A program made the translations under genes and the position numbers. A DNA stretch of 64,000 nt from CALDTK01 sp965215115 (GTDB lineage Bacteria > Bacteroidota > Bacteroidia > Chitinophagales > Saprospiraceae). Below, in pieces: positions 26,916 through 37,900 of the stretch. The notes under the pieces are model-generated. The model did not search any database, was not told the DNA's origin, and saw only the letters and a list, made by a program, of their open reading frames with translations. Location: NCBI GenBank assembly GCA_965215115.1, contig OZ244050.1, positions 2,666,001 through 2,730,000 on the forward strand, written 5' to 3'. Position 1 is the first letter of the stretch, and every line of letters starts with the position of its first letter.

Positions 26916-29900
26916 CTACTTAAACCCCACCCCCATCCTGGGCACCGCGGTCTCTTTCAGCAACCGGCGCTCCGCCGCACTCAGTCCAAACGCATCTTCG
27001 ACGAGTGCGGCGAGGCGAAGCTCGAGCGCCCGCCGCTCGGCGCTGGCCAGCTCGTCGATGCCGCGCTGGGTGGCGTACGCGTCCGCGAGCGCCGCGTGTG
27101 CTTCGAGGCCGAGCCGCTTGCTTTTGCCGCGTTTGCGAACCTCCTCTAGGAATGTCTCCCGGTCGAGCGCGAGCGGATCGGCGAGTGCCTTGCCGGGTGT
27201 CGCGACGCCGTACTCGGTGGCGAGCCAGTGGAGCAGTCGGGCGGTCCGTTGGGCGCTTTCGGCGGCCAGGGCCTCGAGCCGCACCACCGCGACCTCTACT
27301 TCGGGGCCGGCACCGGGTGGTGGGGGCGCGTAGGGCAGGCCCTCGACGGCATTGCCGTACCAGCGCAACACGTCGTCTTTGCCGTGCTGGAAGGTGCGCC
27401 AGGCCACCCACCACGTGAGGGGCGCGTTGAGGAGCGCAACGAGCCAGGGGTCGTCGCCGGGGAGGAAGTAGGCGGAGTTGTTGAGGTAGGCGCCGGACGT
27501 GTCGCGGGCCAACTCCGGCTGCCAGGCGATGTCGGTGAAGAGGATCTTCGGGCCGGCGAAGAGTTGGTAATAATTGCACGATCGCAACTCCCACCAGTAC
27601 TCCCCCTGGTCGCTGCGCTTGATGAGCTTGGCCCGGCGCTGTTCATCGGGTTTTTGATCTTGGCTCAGCCACCGATATATCGAAGGGTAAGTCGAGGCGA
27701 ACGTGGACTCCGCAACTTCGTCGGGTTGCTTACTCCAGGGCCAGTCGCGGCTCGAACTCGATGCCAGCGCAAGCATGAACTCCTCCCCCGCCGGCGCGTG
27801 CCAGCGCTTGATGTCGGTTCCCCGCAAAAACGGTTGAATGATCTCGGCCGAGCGGGCGTCCTCGGCGACGAGGCGGTCGCGCGTGGTGCGGTCGATGATG
27901 AAGGCGTCGTTGTAGCCGGTCTTCACGCCGTAGTAGGTTTTGGCGAAAGCCCCATCGGCAAGGGTCTGGAAATCGACTGTCAAGCGCTCCAACAACGCCT
28001 GCACCTCCGGGGGCTCCAGACTCCAGGCCTCCGCCCCGAAGCGCTCCGGTGGCACGCGGAAGGCACGTTCTTCGACGAGTTGCGCCAGGCCGGCCGCGCC
28101 GAGCGACTCACGGGGTACGCGCGCGAGCTTGACCTCTCCGCCGCCGCGTGGCGTGGCCCCACGACTGCGCAACAGCGTGATGATCGGGAAGGCGTCGGCG
28201 TCCTCGAACACGGGGGAGTGGCCGAAATCGATGAGGGCCTTGAGGTCGGTGACCTCCGAGAGGTAGCGCCGCAGCGGCTCGCCGTACCCGGCCCGCAGCC
28301 ACTTGTTGCTCACGATGAAGCCGTGGTGCCCCCCCGCGGCGAGCAGGCCGACGGATCGCTCGTAGAAGTAGGTAAGCAAATCGGCCTTCCCGGTGTAGAC
28401 GGCGTAATCGGCGGCGAGCACGGCCTTCACGTCCTCCGCGAGCCACTCGCCGCGTACGTAAGGCGGATTGCCGATGACGACGTCGAAGCCGCTGCGCCCG
28501 CGCTCGGTGCCCGCGTCGAAGACCCCGGCGAAGGTCTGCCGCCAGTCGAAAGCACGGTCGCGCAACTCGGGCGACAGCGCGGCGAAGGCACTGCGGTAAG
28601 CTGCGGACGCGCCGGGGCCGGGGGGCGCGATGAGGCTATCGCCCACGCGGATGGTGGCGTCGAGGGAGGTGAGGGACTGGTCGGGGTGGGCCGTCTGGAG
28701 CCAGAGGCTCAGGCGCGTGATCTCCACGGATTCGCTGTTGACATCGACGCCGTAGAGGTTGTCCCGCAGGATCTCGCGCGTCGGGCTGAACAGGGAGCCC
28801 GTGCCGCTCCCGAGGCCGACGAGCGCTTCGCGGACGCGGCGGTGCTCGGCGAGGAGGTAGTTGAGCGCCGCCACGAGGAACGCGCCGCTGCCGCAGGCGG
28901 GGTCGAGGATGCGGACGCGTTGGAGCTCGTCCTGGTAGGTGCGCCAGAAAGCCGTCTCCGTGCTCGTTCGCCGGTCGGCGGCGGCGTTGCTGCGCAGGGC
29001 ATCGAGGCCCGAACGCTCGCGCGCGAGTTCTTCCCGTTCGTGGAGGTAGGCGCCGAGCGTCCGCTCGACCACGAAGCGCGTCACCCACTCCGGGGTGTAG
29101 AAGACGCCGTCCTGGCTGCGCTTGGAGCGGGCCTGGGCACCCTCGGCCGCCGTACCGCTGTCGATCTGGCGGTGGAGGTCCTCGAGGTCGACGATAGAGC
29201 GCTCGAACACCCGCCCGAGCACCTCGACGCCGAGTTCTTCGGAGAAGTCGTAATCGGAGAGTTGGGCCAGGAACCCGAGTGCTGCGTCGGGGACCGTGAG
29301 CCGTTGGATGCGGGGCTCGGCGGCGAAGAGTCCGCCGTTGTAGGCGTTGATCTTGCGGGCGGGCAGGCCGGCATCTACGGCGCGGAACAGGCCGAGCAGT
29401 TGCTGCCAGCGCGTCGTGACGACGAAGCCGGTGCCGGCCTCGGCGACGGCGGCGGCGAGGACGTTGCGCGGGAGCAGGCCGGTGTCCTCGGCGAAGGCAA
29501 TGAAGATGAGGCGGTCGAGGACGGTCTGCGTGTCCCGCAGCAGCTGGCGTTCGTGTGCGCGGGGATCGAAGAGTGCGGTTTCGGCGCTGGGGGGATTGGC
29601 GGCGAGGAGGTCGGTGAACAGTCGCCGCCGCGTATCGCGGTAGAAGTTGTAGAAGCCGTCGGCGAGTTTGCGCTCGACGGAGATCGACTGCTCGACGAGT
29701 TGTGCGGTCGCGGACTCCCCCGCCGCGGACAGCAGGCGTTCGGCGCGCAGGACCGCGATGAACTCCCGGAGCTTGCCCTCGTGCCGCAGGTCGGCGAGAT
29801 CGACCTCGTAGGCGTAGCCCTCGCCGCGGGTGGTGCGGTAGAGGCGCAAGGTGCGGAAGTTGGACACGATGACCCAGCGGCACCCCGGGAACTTCGAGAC

Positions 29901-30329
29901 GTAGCCGAAGGCCTGTTCGACGGGCGTGCGTTTGTCGCTCGTGCGGTGTTGGCGCGCGTCGAGGTTGGCGTTGGGGGCTTTCAGTTCGACGACGGCCGCG
30001 ATGAGTTCGGCGGCCGCGTCGCCGCCGAGGTGTCCGAGGATGGCGTCGGGGGTCTGGTTGCCGCGCGTCTGTTTGGAGGCGCTCTCGGCGCGCATGGTGT
30101 AGGTGCCGTCGGCGGCCTCGACGAACTGTCGGTAGCCGAGCAGGCGCCCGAAGATGTCTGCGAGGAATTTGCCCTGCTGCGACTTCTCGGTCTGGAGTTG
30201 GAACGCCGGGTCGGCCGCGGTCCGCGCCCAGGACGCGGCGAGGTGGAGGGCGGCGGGCTCGATGGCCGGCGAGCGATTCGCGGCCTCGGCGAGGACACGT
30301 TTGGCGATCAGGGGGGCGGCGGTGGGCAT
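26916..30329 (-). CDS. Type IIG (Eco57I-like) restriction-modification enzyme
   Basis: The 1137-residue single chain combines nuclease, methyltransferase and target recognition. The N-terminal region has a PD-(D/E)XK-like nuclease core (about residues 90-120: TPDAILGHLGG, then AVVELKAPNANLDARQ). The adenine methyltransferase follows: VRILDPACGSGAFLVAALNYLL (about 470-490, SAM binding) and FDVVIGNPPYVRGEW (about 615, catalytic NPPY). It continues with HHGFIVSNKWLRAGYGEPLR and a C-terminal recognition region (for example IQPFLRGTDIKRW, PDEVAESTFASTYPSIYRWL). It modifies DNA and cuts unmodified DNA. GC content is like the core genome. An exact element copy (27937-27951) is in frame (AFAKT). It is adjacent to the trailer end of the CRISPR array. 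Confidence 0.92.
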   Translation of the reverse strand: MPTAAPLIAKRVLAEAANRSPAIEPAALHLAASWARTAADPAFQLQTEKSQQGKFLADIFGRLLGYRQFVEAADGTYTMRAESASKQTRGNQTPDAILGHLGGDAAAELIAAVVELKAPNANLDARQHRTSDKRTPVEQAFGYVSKFPGCRWVIVSNFRTLRLYRTTRGEGYAYEVDLADLRHEGKLREFIAVLRAERLLSAAGESATAQLVEQSISVERKLADGFYNFYRDTRRRLFTDLLAANPPSAETALFDPRAHERQLLRDTQTVLDRLIFIAFAEDTGLLPRNVLAAAVAEAGTGFVVTTRWQQLLGLFRAVDAGLPARKINAYNGGLFAAEPRIQRLTVPDAALGFLAQLSDYDFSEELGVEVLGRVFERSIVDLEDLHRQIDSGTAAEGAQARSKRSQDGVFYTPEWVTRFVVERTLGAYLHEREELARERSGLDALRSNAAADRRTSTETAFWRTYQDELQRVRILDPACGSGAFLVAALNYLLAEHRRVREALVGLGSGTGSLFSPTREILRDNLYGVDVNSESVEITRLSLWLQTAHPDQSLTSLDATIRVGDSLIAPPGPGASAAYRSAFAALSPELRDRAFDWRQTFAGVFDAGTERGRSGFDVVIGNPPYVRGEWLAEDVKAVLAADYAVYTGKADLLTYFYERSVGLLAAGGHHGFIVSNKWLRAGYGEPLRRYLSEVTDLKALIDFGHSPVFEDADAFPIITLLRSRGATPRGGGEVKLARVPRESLGAAGLAQLVEERAFRVPPERFGAEAWSLEPPEVQALLERLTVDFQTLADGAFAKTYYGVKTGYNDAFIIDRTTRDRLVAEDARSAEIIQPFLRGTDIKRWHAPAGEEFMLALASSSSRDWPWSKQPDEVAESTFASTYPSIYRWLSQDQKPDEQRRAKLIKRSDQGEYWWELRSCNYYQLFAGPKILFTDIAWQPELARDTSGAYLNNSAYFLPGDDPWLVALLNAPLTWWVAWRTFQHGKDDVLRWYGNAVEGLPYAPPPPGAGPEVEVAVVRLEALAAESAQRTARLLHWLATEYGVATPGKALADPLALDRETFLEEVRKRGKSKRLGLEAHAALADAYATQRGIDELASAERRALELRLAALVEDAFGLSAAERRLLKETAVPRMGVGFK

Positions 30330-30615
30330 GGGGTAAGGATAGGGTAGGGCCGGGGAGCGGTCGGGGTCGAGCGAAGGCCCCCGTTGTGCTCGCGAGATAC
30401 GTCACGGGCGGCAGGTAGTTGGGCTGCTGCTACTACCGGCTTCTGTAATGTCGAAGGAAATTTAATTGCTAAGGTCCGTGTGCTGAGTTTGGGGCAGGCC
30501 ATTAGGAAGGCTTTCGCCAAAACAGTGGATGGAGCTGTGGTGCTTCGTGTTGCTTGGCTCGGAGGCGGCGCGGTGATATTTTTAGAGTGCCAAATTTTTA
30601 ATAAAGTAAACCCAA
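30330..30615. other. Intergenic region before the CRISPR array trailer
   Basis: The region holds an exact element copy at 30509-30523 (minus strand) and a distinctly AT-rich stretch at about 30575-30612, just before the first repeat. I see no gene. By the reading of repeat orientation given for the array, this is the trailer side; the AT-rich stretch could be mistaken for a leader. Confidence 0.55.
30509..30523 (-). repeat. Dispersed hairpin element, intergenic exact copy
   Basis: Exact GTTTTGGCGAAAGCC on the minus strand, about 90 bases from the trailer end of the CRISPR array. No copy occurs inside the array itself. Confidence 0.9.
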
Positions 30616-33545
30616 GTCTTCATCCTACTTACCCTGGATGCAGCGCTGTGATGCGGGGCCAACCTCTTTTTCTAACTTAAAACTAAAGCCGTCTTAATCC
30701 TACTTACCCTGGATGCAGCGCTGTGATCTTGCATAGTATTATGCGAGGCCTATCTTCGCCAATGCCAAGTCTTAATCCTACTTACCCTGGATGCAGCGCT
30801 GTGATCCAGATCTTCATCCCGCGACGTTCGACGAGCTCTGCTCGCACGGGGGGAGTCTTAATCCTACTTACCCTGGATGCAGCGCTGTGATTTGCCAGCC
30901 TCGATGAGGCTGATGGACCAGACCCTCGACGCCCTGTCTTAATCCTACTTACCCTGGATGCAGCGCTGTGATGTCAATCACATCTCAACAAAAACTCCGA
31001 GATGGGAAAGATTGTCTTAATCCTACTTACCCTGGATGCAGCGCTGTGATTCATCAAAGGCGTTATCGCCTTTGACCGCGACAACGCGGAGTCTTAATCC
31101 TACTTACCCTGGATGCAGCGTTGTGATATCGCCCAAACCATCAAGGCCGATCTCGCCGCCAAGTCTTAATCCTACTTACCCTGGATGCAGCGCTGTGATG
31201 AATATGACAAATAGGCAGACGGCCGTACTACTCCGAGTGTCTTAATCCTACTTACCCTGGATGCAGCGCTGTGATCTTGATCATCTCGTTGGATAACGGG
31301 GTATCATTCCAAGTCTTAATCCTACTTACCCTGGATGCAGCGCTGTGATAAGGTAGCGAACGCATACCGTGCCGTGGCTAAGCGCTTAGGCGTCTTAATC
31401 CTACTTACCCTGGATGCAGCGCTGTGATCACATTCATGAACAACAGACAACGGCGCAACGCCGAATACCAGTCTTAATCCTACTTACCCTGGATGCAGCG
31501 CTGTGATCGGCTGATGGACCAGACCCTCGACTACGTCGAGGGCGGTCTTAATCCTACTTACCCTGGATGCAGCGCTGTGATTTCAAGATTTCGATGGGTT
31601 CTGATTTCCGCAAGCTGTCTTAATCCTACTTACCCTGGATGCAGCGCTGTGATGCCTCGATGAGGCTGATGGACCAGACCCTCGACTACGTCGAGTCTTA
31701 ATCCTACTTACCCTGGATGCAGCGCTGTGATTCGAAGTCTCTACGGAGACTTCGGTGGACGAAAAATGTCTTAATCCTACTTACCCTGGATGCAGCGCTG
31801 TGATCTGCGACGCCTACCGCCGCACCGGCGACCTAGGTCTTAATCCTACTTACCCTGGATGCAGCGCTGTGATATCGCCTACAGCATTACCCTTTTAGGG
31901 CTTATCGCCCTTCTGTCTTAATCCTACTTACCCTGGATGCAGCGCTGTGATGATGGGGTTACACTTTCGCGATGACTATGACCACACCACGTCTTAATCC
32001 TACTTACCCTGGATGCAGCGCTGTGATCATCTGATGTCTGATATTCAAACGCGAGCTAGTAGTCTTAATCCTACTTACCCTGGATGCAGCGCTGTGATTA
32101 TATTAAGGGTAGACTACCCCGCCGCAACAACCATTCTGTCTTAATCCTACTTACCCTGGATGCAGCGCTGTGATGACGTATCGCGTCCCCCTGTGGAGCT
32201 TTGACAAAATGTCTTAATCCTACTTACCCTGGATGCAGCGCTGTGATCAGCTCCAGGCTCAGGGCGTCGCGATCCGCAACGCCATCCGGTCTTAATCCTA
32301 CTTACCCTGGATGCAGCGCTGTGATCATGGACCTCGAGGGACGTGAGTGCCCAGCGCGCTTCATGTCTTAATCCTAATTACCCTGGATGCAGCGCTGTGA
32401 TGAGTACTCCACCGAGGAGTACACGAACCAGATCTCGGAGCGTCTTAATCCTACTTACCCTGGATGCAGCGCTGTGATGAGGCGACCATCGAAGTCTCTA
32501 CGGAGACTTCGGCCGACGAGTCTTAATCCTACTTACCCTGGATGCAGCGCTGTGATCGCCATGCGTTACGGCAATCAGAAGGGTCAAGGCGTCTTAATCC
32601 TACTTACCCTGGATGCAGCGCTGTGATGTTCGTTAATAAAACGACGAAAGAAAGTTTCATCAAAGGGTCTTAATCCTACTTACCCTGGATGCAGCGCTGT
32701 GATGTTGTGGCGACTCGTCTCCTTGCTCCAAGTGGGGATCTCGTGTCTTAATCCTACTTACCCTGGATGCAGCGCTGTGATGAGTTCGAGCTAGAACTCG
32801 TCGACCTCGACGACTCAGCGTCTTAATCCTACTTACCCTGGATGCAGCGCTGTGATACTAATGTCACGAACTACGAGCAGGGCAGGGCTTGGCTCTTCTC
32901 GTCTTAATCCTACTTACCCTGGATGCAGCGCTGTGATTCGCCGAGGATTTCCTCAGTCAGACTACGCCGATGGCGTCTTAATCCTACTTACCCTGGATGC
33001 AGCGCTGTGATTGCTGGTAGCAGCAACGGAAAAGCCGGCGACTACGTGACGTCTTAATCCTACTTACCCTGGATGCAGCGCTGTGATGGGGGCCTGCAAA
33101 TCTTCATCCCGGACGGACACACGCTCTCCGGGTCTTAATCCTACTTACCCTGGATGCAGCGCTGTGATACACGTGGGATCGCGAGGAGCTTACGGACCTC
33201 ACTAACGTCTTAATCCTACTTACCCTGGATGCAGCGCTGTGATGTGATCTTCGAGTCGTACGACAACGACGACTTCTGTCCGCAGTCTTAATCCTACTTA
33301 CCCTGGATGCAGCGCTGTGATCGCTGGTAGCAATACTAGCGGGGCCAACCTCTTTTTTGTCTTAATCCTACTTACCCTGGATGCAGCGCTGTGATGGCTC
33401 GACAAGAAGGTTACCCCGAGCCAGGTCACGAATTGTCTTAATCCTACTTACCCTGGATGCAGCGCTGTGATCCGGAGACAATTTGTTCAGTCTCTACCAG
33501 GGCGTGACGTCTTAATCCTACTTACCCTGGATGCAGCGCTGTAAT
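30616..33545 (-). CRISPR. CRISPR array, trailer-side segment (about 39 repeats)
   Basis: By hand count, 39 copies of a 37-bp repeat that on the plus strand begins GTCTTAATCCTACTTACCCT and ends GGATGCAGCGCTGTGAT, spaced by unique sequences mostly of 33-44 bases (one of 49). The reverse complement ends in GGATTAAGAC, like the 3' end of type III repeats that give an ATTGAAAC-type crRNA tag, so transcription is probably on the minus strand, away from the cas genes. Variant repeats occur at 30616 (TCTTCATCC; terminal copy, as expected at a trailer), 31091 (GCGTTGTGAT), 32365 (CTAATTACC) and 33509 (GCTGTAAT, next to the insertion sequence). No dispersed elements are inside. Confidence 0.97.
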
Positions 33546-33575
33546 CGCGCCCTATCTTCGCCCACGTCAACGGAG

Positions 33576-34904
33576 CAATGGTCCGTAGCGGTGTCACGCC
33601 CTGCGCACGCCTAGCCGGGTGATCGTAGGCCAGAGCGCGCGAATTCTAGCGCTGTGTCGCTCGAATCCACACAGCGAAATTATCCTGCACGCCTGATATC
33701 GGTTGACGTACAGGGTCTTGACGTCCGCGATCGAGAAAGGCCTCGCGCGCTGCTCCCCGGAGGTGAGGTGGTGGGCGACCTTGGCCAGCGATCCGACCGT
33801 CATCGCGACGTTGAGGTGGGTGTCGATCTTCTCCCACGAGCGCGCCTGGCAGTGCCCCAGGCCGAGTTCCTGCTTGGCGTCGCGGAAGAGGAACTCCTGT
33901 TGGAAGCGGGCACTGTATCGGTGGAGTACCTCGCCGCCGTCGAGGTCGACATCGGTCGACGCGTACACGCGGTGGCCGACGATCCGCCCGCCGCGGTCGT
34001 AGTCGTGGACCACGACCACGCGCGCGGCCCGGCCCCACGCCCGCACGTTTACCACGGCCTCGTAGGCGCGCCACGCCCCGTCACCGGGCTCGGCGCAGGC
34101 TACGAAGACATCTTCGCGCAGGTTGCGTACGTCCACGACGCCATCGTATCGGCGGGGCCGCCCCGGCCCCACCCTCCGCGGACCCATGTAGCGGTAGCGC
34201 AGCCGGGCGTCGCGCCGCAGTCGCGTCACGAGGGTGAAGCCCGCCGCCGCGAGGGCCGAGACGAAGGGTTCGCGCGAGAAGTACGCGTCGCACACCACGC
34301 ACGTGCCCACGGCCCGCAGGGCCGCGGCATTGATCTCGAAGATGCTCGCGTAGTACTCCAGGCGGGTCTCGGCGGGGTCGTCGAGGACGGTTTGCACGGC
34401 CATCACGTGCAGGGCGGTTTGGTCGGTGAGGTCCACGGCGGCGATGCCCGAGAACTCGAGGCCCCACTCGGCGCGGCCGGCGCACCCGCTGTAGTGACGG
34501 CCGACGCCGGGGGTGTGGCGCCCGGCTTTCGGGAGGAAACACGGGTCGAAGGCGAGGATGCGGTCCGGGGAGAGGTTGTCGGCCACGAGGCGGGCGTTGA
34601 AGGCCAGGAAGTCCAGGGGGCGGGCGAAGTTGTGCCGGTAGGTCGCCTCGGTGGCTTCACCGTAGCGAGCGAGGTGGGTGAAGTTGTAGCGGCCCCGTAT
34701 CGAGAGCCACAGCGTGAAGACCTCGAGGAAGAAGGCGCGCTGCCAGGCGCCGACCCCGGGAAGTTGTCGTAATATGGAGGCAGCGAGGGTTCCGACTTTC
34801 GTGAGGTGGGCCATGAGCTCGTTGGGTTGAGAATCAACAAGTTAAGGCCCACCGCCTTTTTATCCACATCGCGAGCTAGCCACCGAAACCGCTACGGACC
34901 ATTA
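33576..34904. mobile_element. Insertion sequence inside the CRISPR array
   Basis: The element of about 1329 bp has 16-bp terminal inverted repeats AATGGTCCGTAGCGGT (33577-33592; complement at 34888-34903) and is flanked by a 7-bp target duplication AACGGAG (33569-33575 and 34905-34911). It carries one transposase gene on the minus strand. It sits inside a spacer whose intact twin lies one repeat further on (34957-34995), so the target spacer had been duplicated. I do not assign an IS family beyond DDE type. Confidence 0.93.
33594..34814 (-). CDS. DDE transposase of the array-borne insertion sequence
   Basis: The 406-residue product fills the insertion sequence. Likely catalytic acids are Asp in RILAFDPCFLPKAGRH (about residue 85), Asp in CVVCDAYFSREPF (about 180) and Glu in FLFRDAKQELGLGHCQ (about 325); the last resembles the Y-R-E-K box of IS4-like enzymes. 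The frame is intact from ATG at 34814 to a stop at 33594, so the element may still move. Its GC content resembles the host chromosome. Confidence 0.88.
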   Translation of the reverse strand: MAHLTKVGTLAASILRQLPGVGAWQRAFFLEVFTLWLSIRGRYNFTHLARYGEATEATYRHNFARPLDFLAFNARLVADNLSPDRILAFDPCFLPKAGRHTPGVGRHYSGCAGRAEWGLEFSGIAAVDLTDQTALHVMAVQTVLDDPAETRLEYYASIFEINAAALRAVGTCVVCDAYFSREPFVSALAAAGFTLVTRLRRDARLRYRYMGPRRVGPGRPRRYDGVVDVRNLREDVFVACAEPGDGAWRAYEAVVNVRAWGRAARVVVVHDYDRGGRIVGHRVYASTDVDLDGGEVLHRYSARFQQEFLFRDAKQELGLGHCQARSWEKIDTHLNVAMTVGSLAKVAHHLTSGEQRARPFSIADVKTLYVNRYQACRIISLCGFERHSARIRALWPTITRLGVRRA

Positions 34905-34919
34905 AACGGAGTACACCAG

Positions 34920-37900
34920 GTCTTAATCCTACTTACCCTGGATGCAGCGCTGTGATGCGCGCCCTATCTTCGCCCACGTCAACGGAGTACACCAGGTCTT
35001 AATCCTACTTACCCTGGATGCAGCGCTGTGATTCGTCTACGGTACGCGTCGCGAGCGGCGCCGTGTACGGCACGTCTTAATCCTACTTACCCTGGATGCA
35101 GCGCTGTGATGGGCCTCACAGGGCTTGCATAGCAGTATGCGCGCCCTGTCTTAATCCTACTTACCCTGGATGCAGCGCTGTGATTGGGCGCATCCGACGA
35201 CGATATGTTAACAAGGTTGTGTCTTAATCCTACTTACCCTGGATGCAGCGCTGTGATCGCGGGAAATTAACCGCAAGTACGATACCCGCGCCTACGTCTT
35301 AATCCTACTTACCCTGGATGCAGCGCTGTGATCAGTCCTCGAGTACGGCGGGGCGCACTGGTGGGGTCTTAATCCTACTTACCCTGGATGCAGCGCTGTG
35401 ATACGTACTTGCGGATTGCCCGTAGGGACGTATGCGTATCCTACGTCTTAATCCTACTTACCCTGGATGCAGCGCTGTGATCGCGCCCTAACCCACTAGT
35501 GGAGGGGTTGCGGAGTTCTGTGCATGTCTTAATCCTACTTACCCTGGATGCAGCGCTGTGATGACCACACCACCGACGACGTGCTGATTTCGTGCGCGTG
35601 GGAGTCTTAATCCTACTTACCCTGGATGCAGCGCTGTGATACGTGCTGATTTCGTGCGCGTGGGAGACCCAAGAAGGGGTCTTAATCCTACTTACCCTGG
35701 ATGCAGCGCTGTGATACTTACCGTCACAATGACGAACAACACGAACGGCCCCGTTCGGTCTTAATCCTACTTACCCTGGATGCAGCGCTGTGATACCGGC
35801 ACCGCCGGGCGCATCCTACGACATGTTAACAAAGGTCTTAATCCTACTTACCCTGGATGCAGCGCTGTGATAGCCCTAGGTGGCTGGCTTTGCAGTGCAG
35901 CCGCGTTGACGCGTCTTAATCCTACTTACCCTGGATGCAGCGCTGTGATCCGGACGATCCGACGAACTGCATGCGGATCAGCCGCAAGTCTTAATCCTAC
36001 TTACCCTGGATGCAGCGCTGTGATTCTTAAATAGTTTGTAGTATGTCTAACGAAACGGAGAAGAGTCTTAATCCTACTTACCCTGGATGCAGCGCTGTGA
36101 TCATGATCTACAAAGTAGCAACCATGCTCTCCGGAGCCATGTCTTAATCCTACTTACCCTGGATGCGGCGCTGTGATTCTTCCTCCCACGACTCGTGGGA
36201 GGAAGAGTGCGGGGGGTCTTAATCCTACTTACCCTGGATGCAGCGCTGTGATCCCCGTTCACAAGGATCACCAAGGACGGTGAAGTCCGTCCGTCTTAAT
36301 CCTACTTACCCTGGATGCAGCGCTGTGATCTGCAGGTCTTCGTCCCTGAGGGCCACAAGCTCTCCGGGGGTCTTAATCCTACTTACCCTGGATGCAGCGC
36401 TGTGATACCGCGGCGCGGGCATGGTGGGGGGGCTGCAGGTCTTCGTCTTAATCCTACTTACCCTGGATGCAGCGCTGTGATGGGCCACAAGCTCTCCGGG
36501 AAGGACAAAGTGACGCTCTTCGGTCTTAATCCTACTTACCCTGGATGCAGCGCTGTGATGGGTAGCGGGGATGAGACCGAGAGACTATGGCTGATCGCGG
36601 TGTCTTAATCCTACTTACCCTGGATGCAGCGCTGTGATGCGGCTAATGCGCAACTCCTGGTCGATGGGGCTAGTGGTGCAGTCTTAATCCTACTTACCCT
36701 GGATGCAGCGCTGTGATAACGGAGAAGAAACTCCGAAAAATCTCGACAGGATCTCGTCTTAATCCTACTTACCCTGGATGCAGCGCTGTGATGGGTGCGG
36801 GAACTGCAACGCATACACCTATTCCGGCGCGTCTTAATCCTACTTACCCTGGATGCAGCGCTGTGATATGAACCGAGTAATCACAGGTGGTTGCGGGAAC
36901 TGCAACGCGTCTTAATCCTACTTACCCTGGATGCAGCGCTGTGATTGCAGTGCAGCCGCGTTGACGCGGCTAATGACCGTCTTAATCCTACTTACCCTGG
37001 ATGCAGCGCTGTGATACACCATCGCGCAATACGTTGAGCGGATGTACGAGAACGAGTCTTAATCCTACTTACCCTGGATGCAGCGCTGTGATTCGTCGAA
37101 GGCAAGTCCGAGTTGAGGACTGCGAATCACCAGGTCTTAATCCTACTTACCCTGGATGCAGCGCTGTGATGTCGCACCAGTTAACGTCGCCAAGGATAGT
37201 ACCTCGGGTCTTAATCCTACTTACCCTGGATGCAGCGCTGTGATTAATGCGTACCGTTGTACAGTTCTTCAAAGACGGGTGTCTTAATCCTACTTACCCT
37301 GGATGCAGCGCTGTGATAAGTAACCGTAGGCCGAAAAGCGTACGTGAGCCAAAGGTCTTAATCCTACTTAGCCTGGATGCAGCGCTGTGATTCTATGGAG
37401 CTTTGATAAAATCAAGACCGGCATCTTGTCTTAATCCTACTTACCCTGGATGCAGCGCTGTGATAAGCCTGCTTCTGTCCCGGGGAAGTCCCGGGACGTA
37501 GATGGGTCTTAATCCTACTTACCCTGGATGCAGCGCTGTGATCAATCACAGACAAGGCTAACAGCCGGGTCGAAGCTGTTGAGTCTTAATCCTACTTACC
37601 CTGGATGCAGCGCTGTGATAACGCGGATCGCAGCGGATCCACGGTTGACCGTGGATGTCTTAATCCTACTTACCCTGGATGCAGCGCTGTGATGCTTGAG
37701 CTCGTCGACCTCGACGAATCAGCGTATGAATGATGTCTTAATCCTACTTACCCTGGATGCAGCGCTGTGATATTGAATTCTACAGCCGTCTATCACAGGA
37801 ACTGCTCCACGTCTTAATCCTACTTACCCTGGATGCAGCGCTGTGATGACCAGGTATCGCACGGTCTCGTGACCAAGGGCGTCTTGTCTTAATCCTACTT

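Noticed and set aside
27228..30347. Long plus-strand frame opposite the type IIG enzyme
   Set aside because: Antisense shadow with no motifs; the minus strand carries NPPY and SAM-binding motifs.
30575..30615. AT-rich stretch left of the array as the leader
   Set aside because: The repeat there is the degenerate terminal copy, the repeat's ATTAAGAC end points the other way, and cas1/cas2 are at the opposite end.
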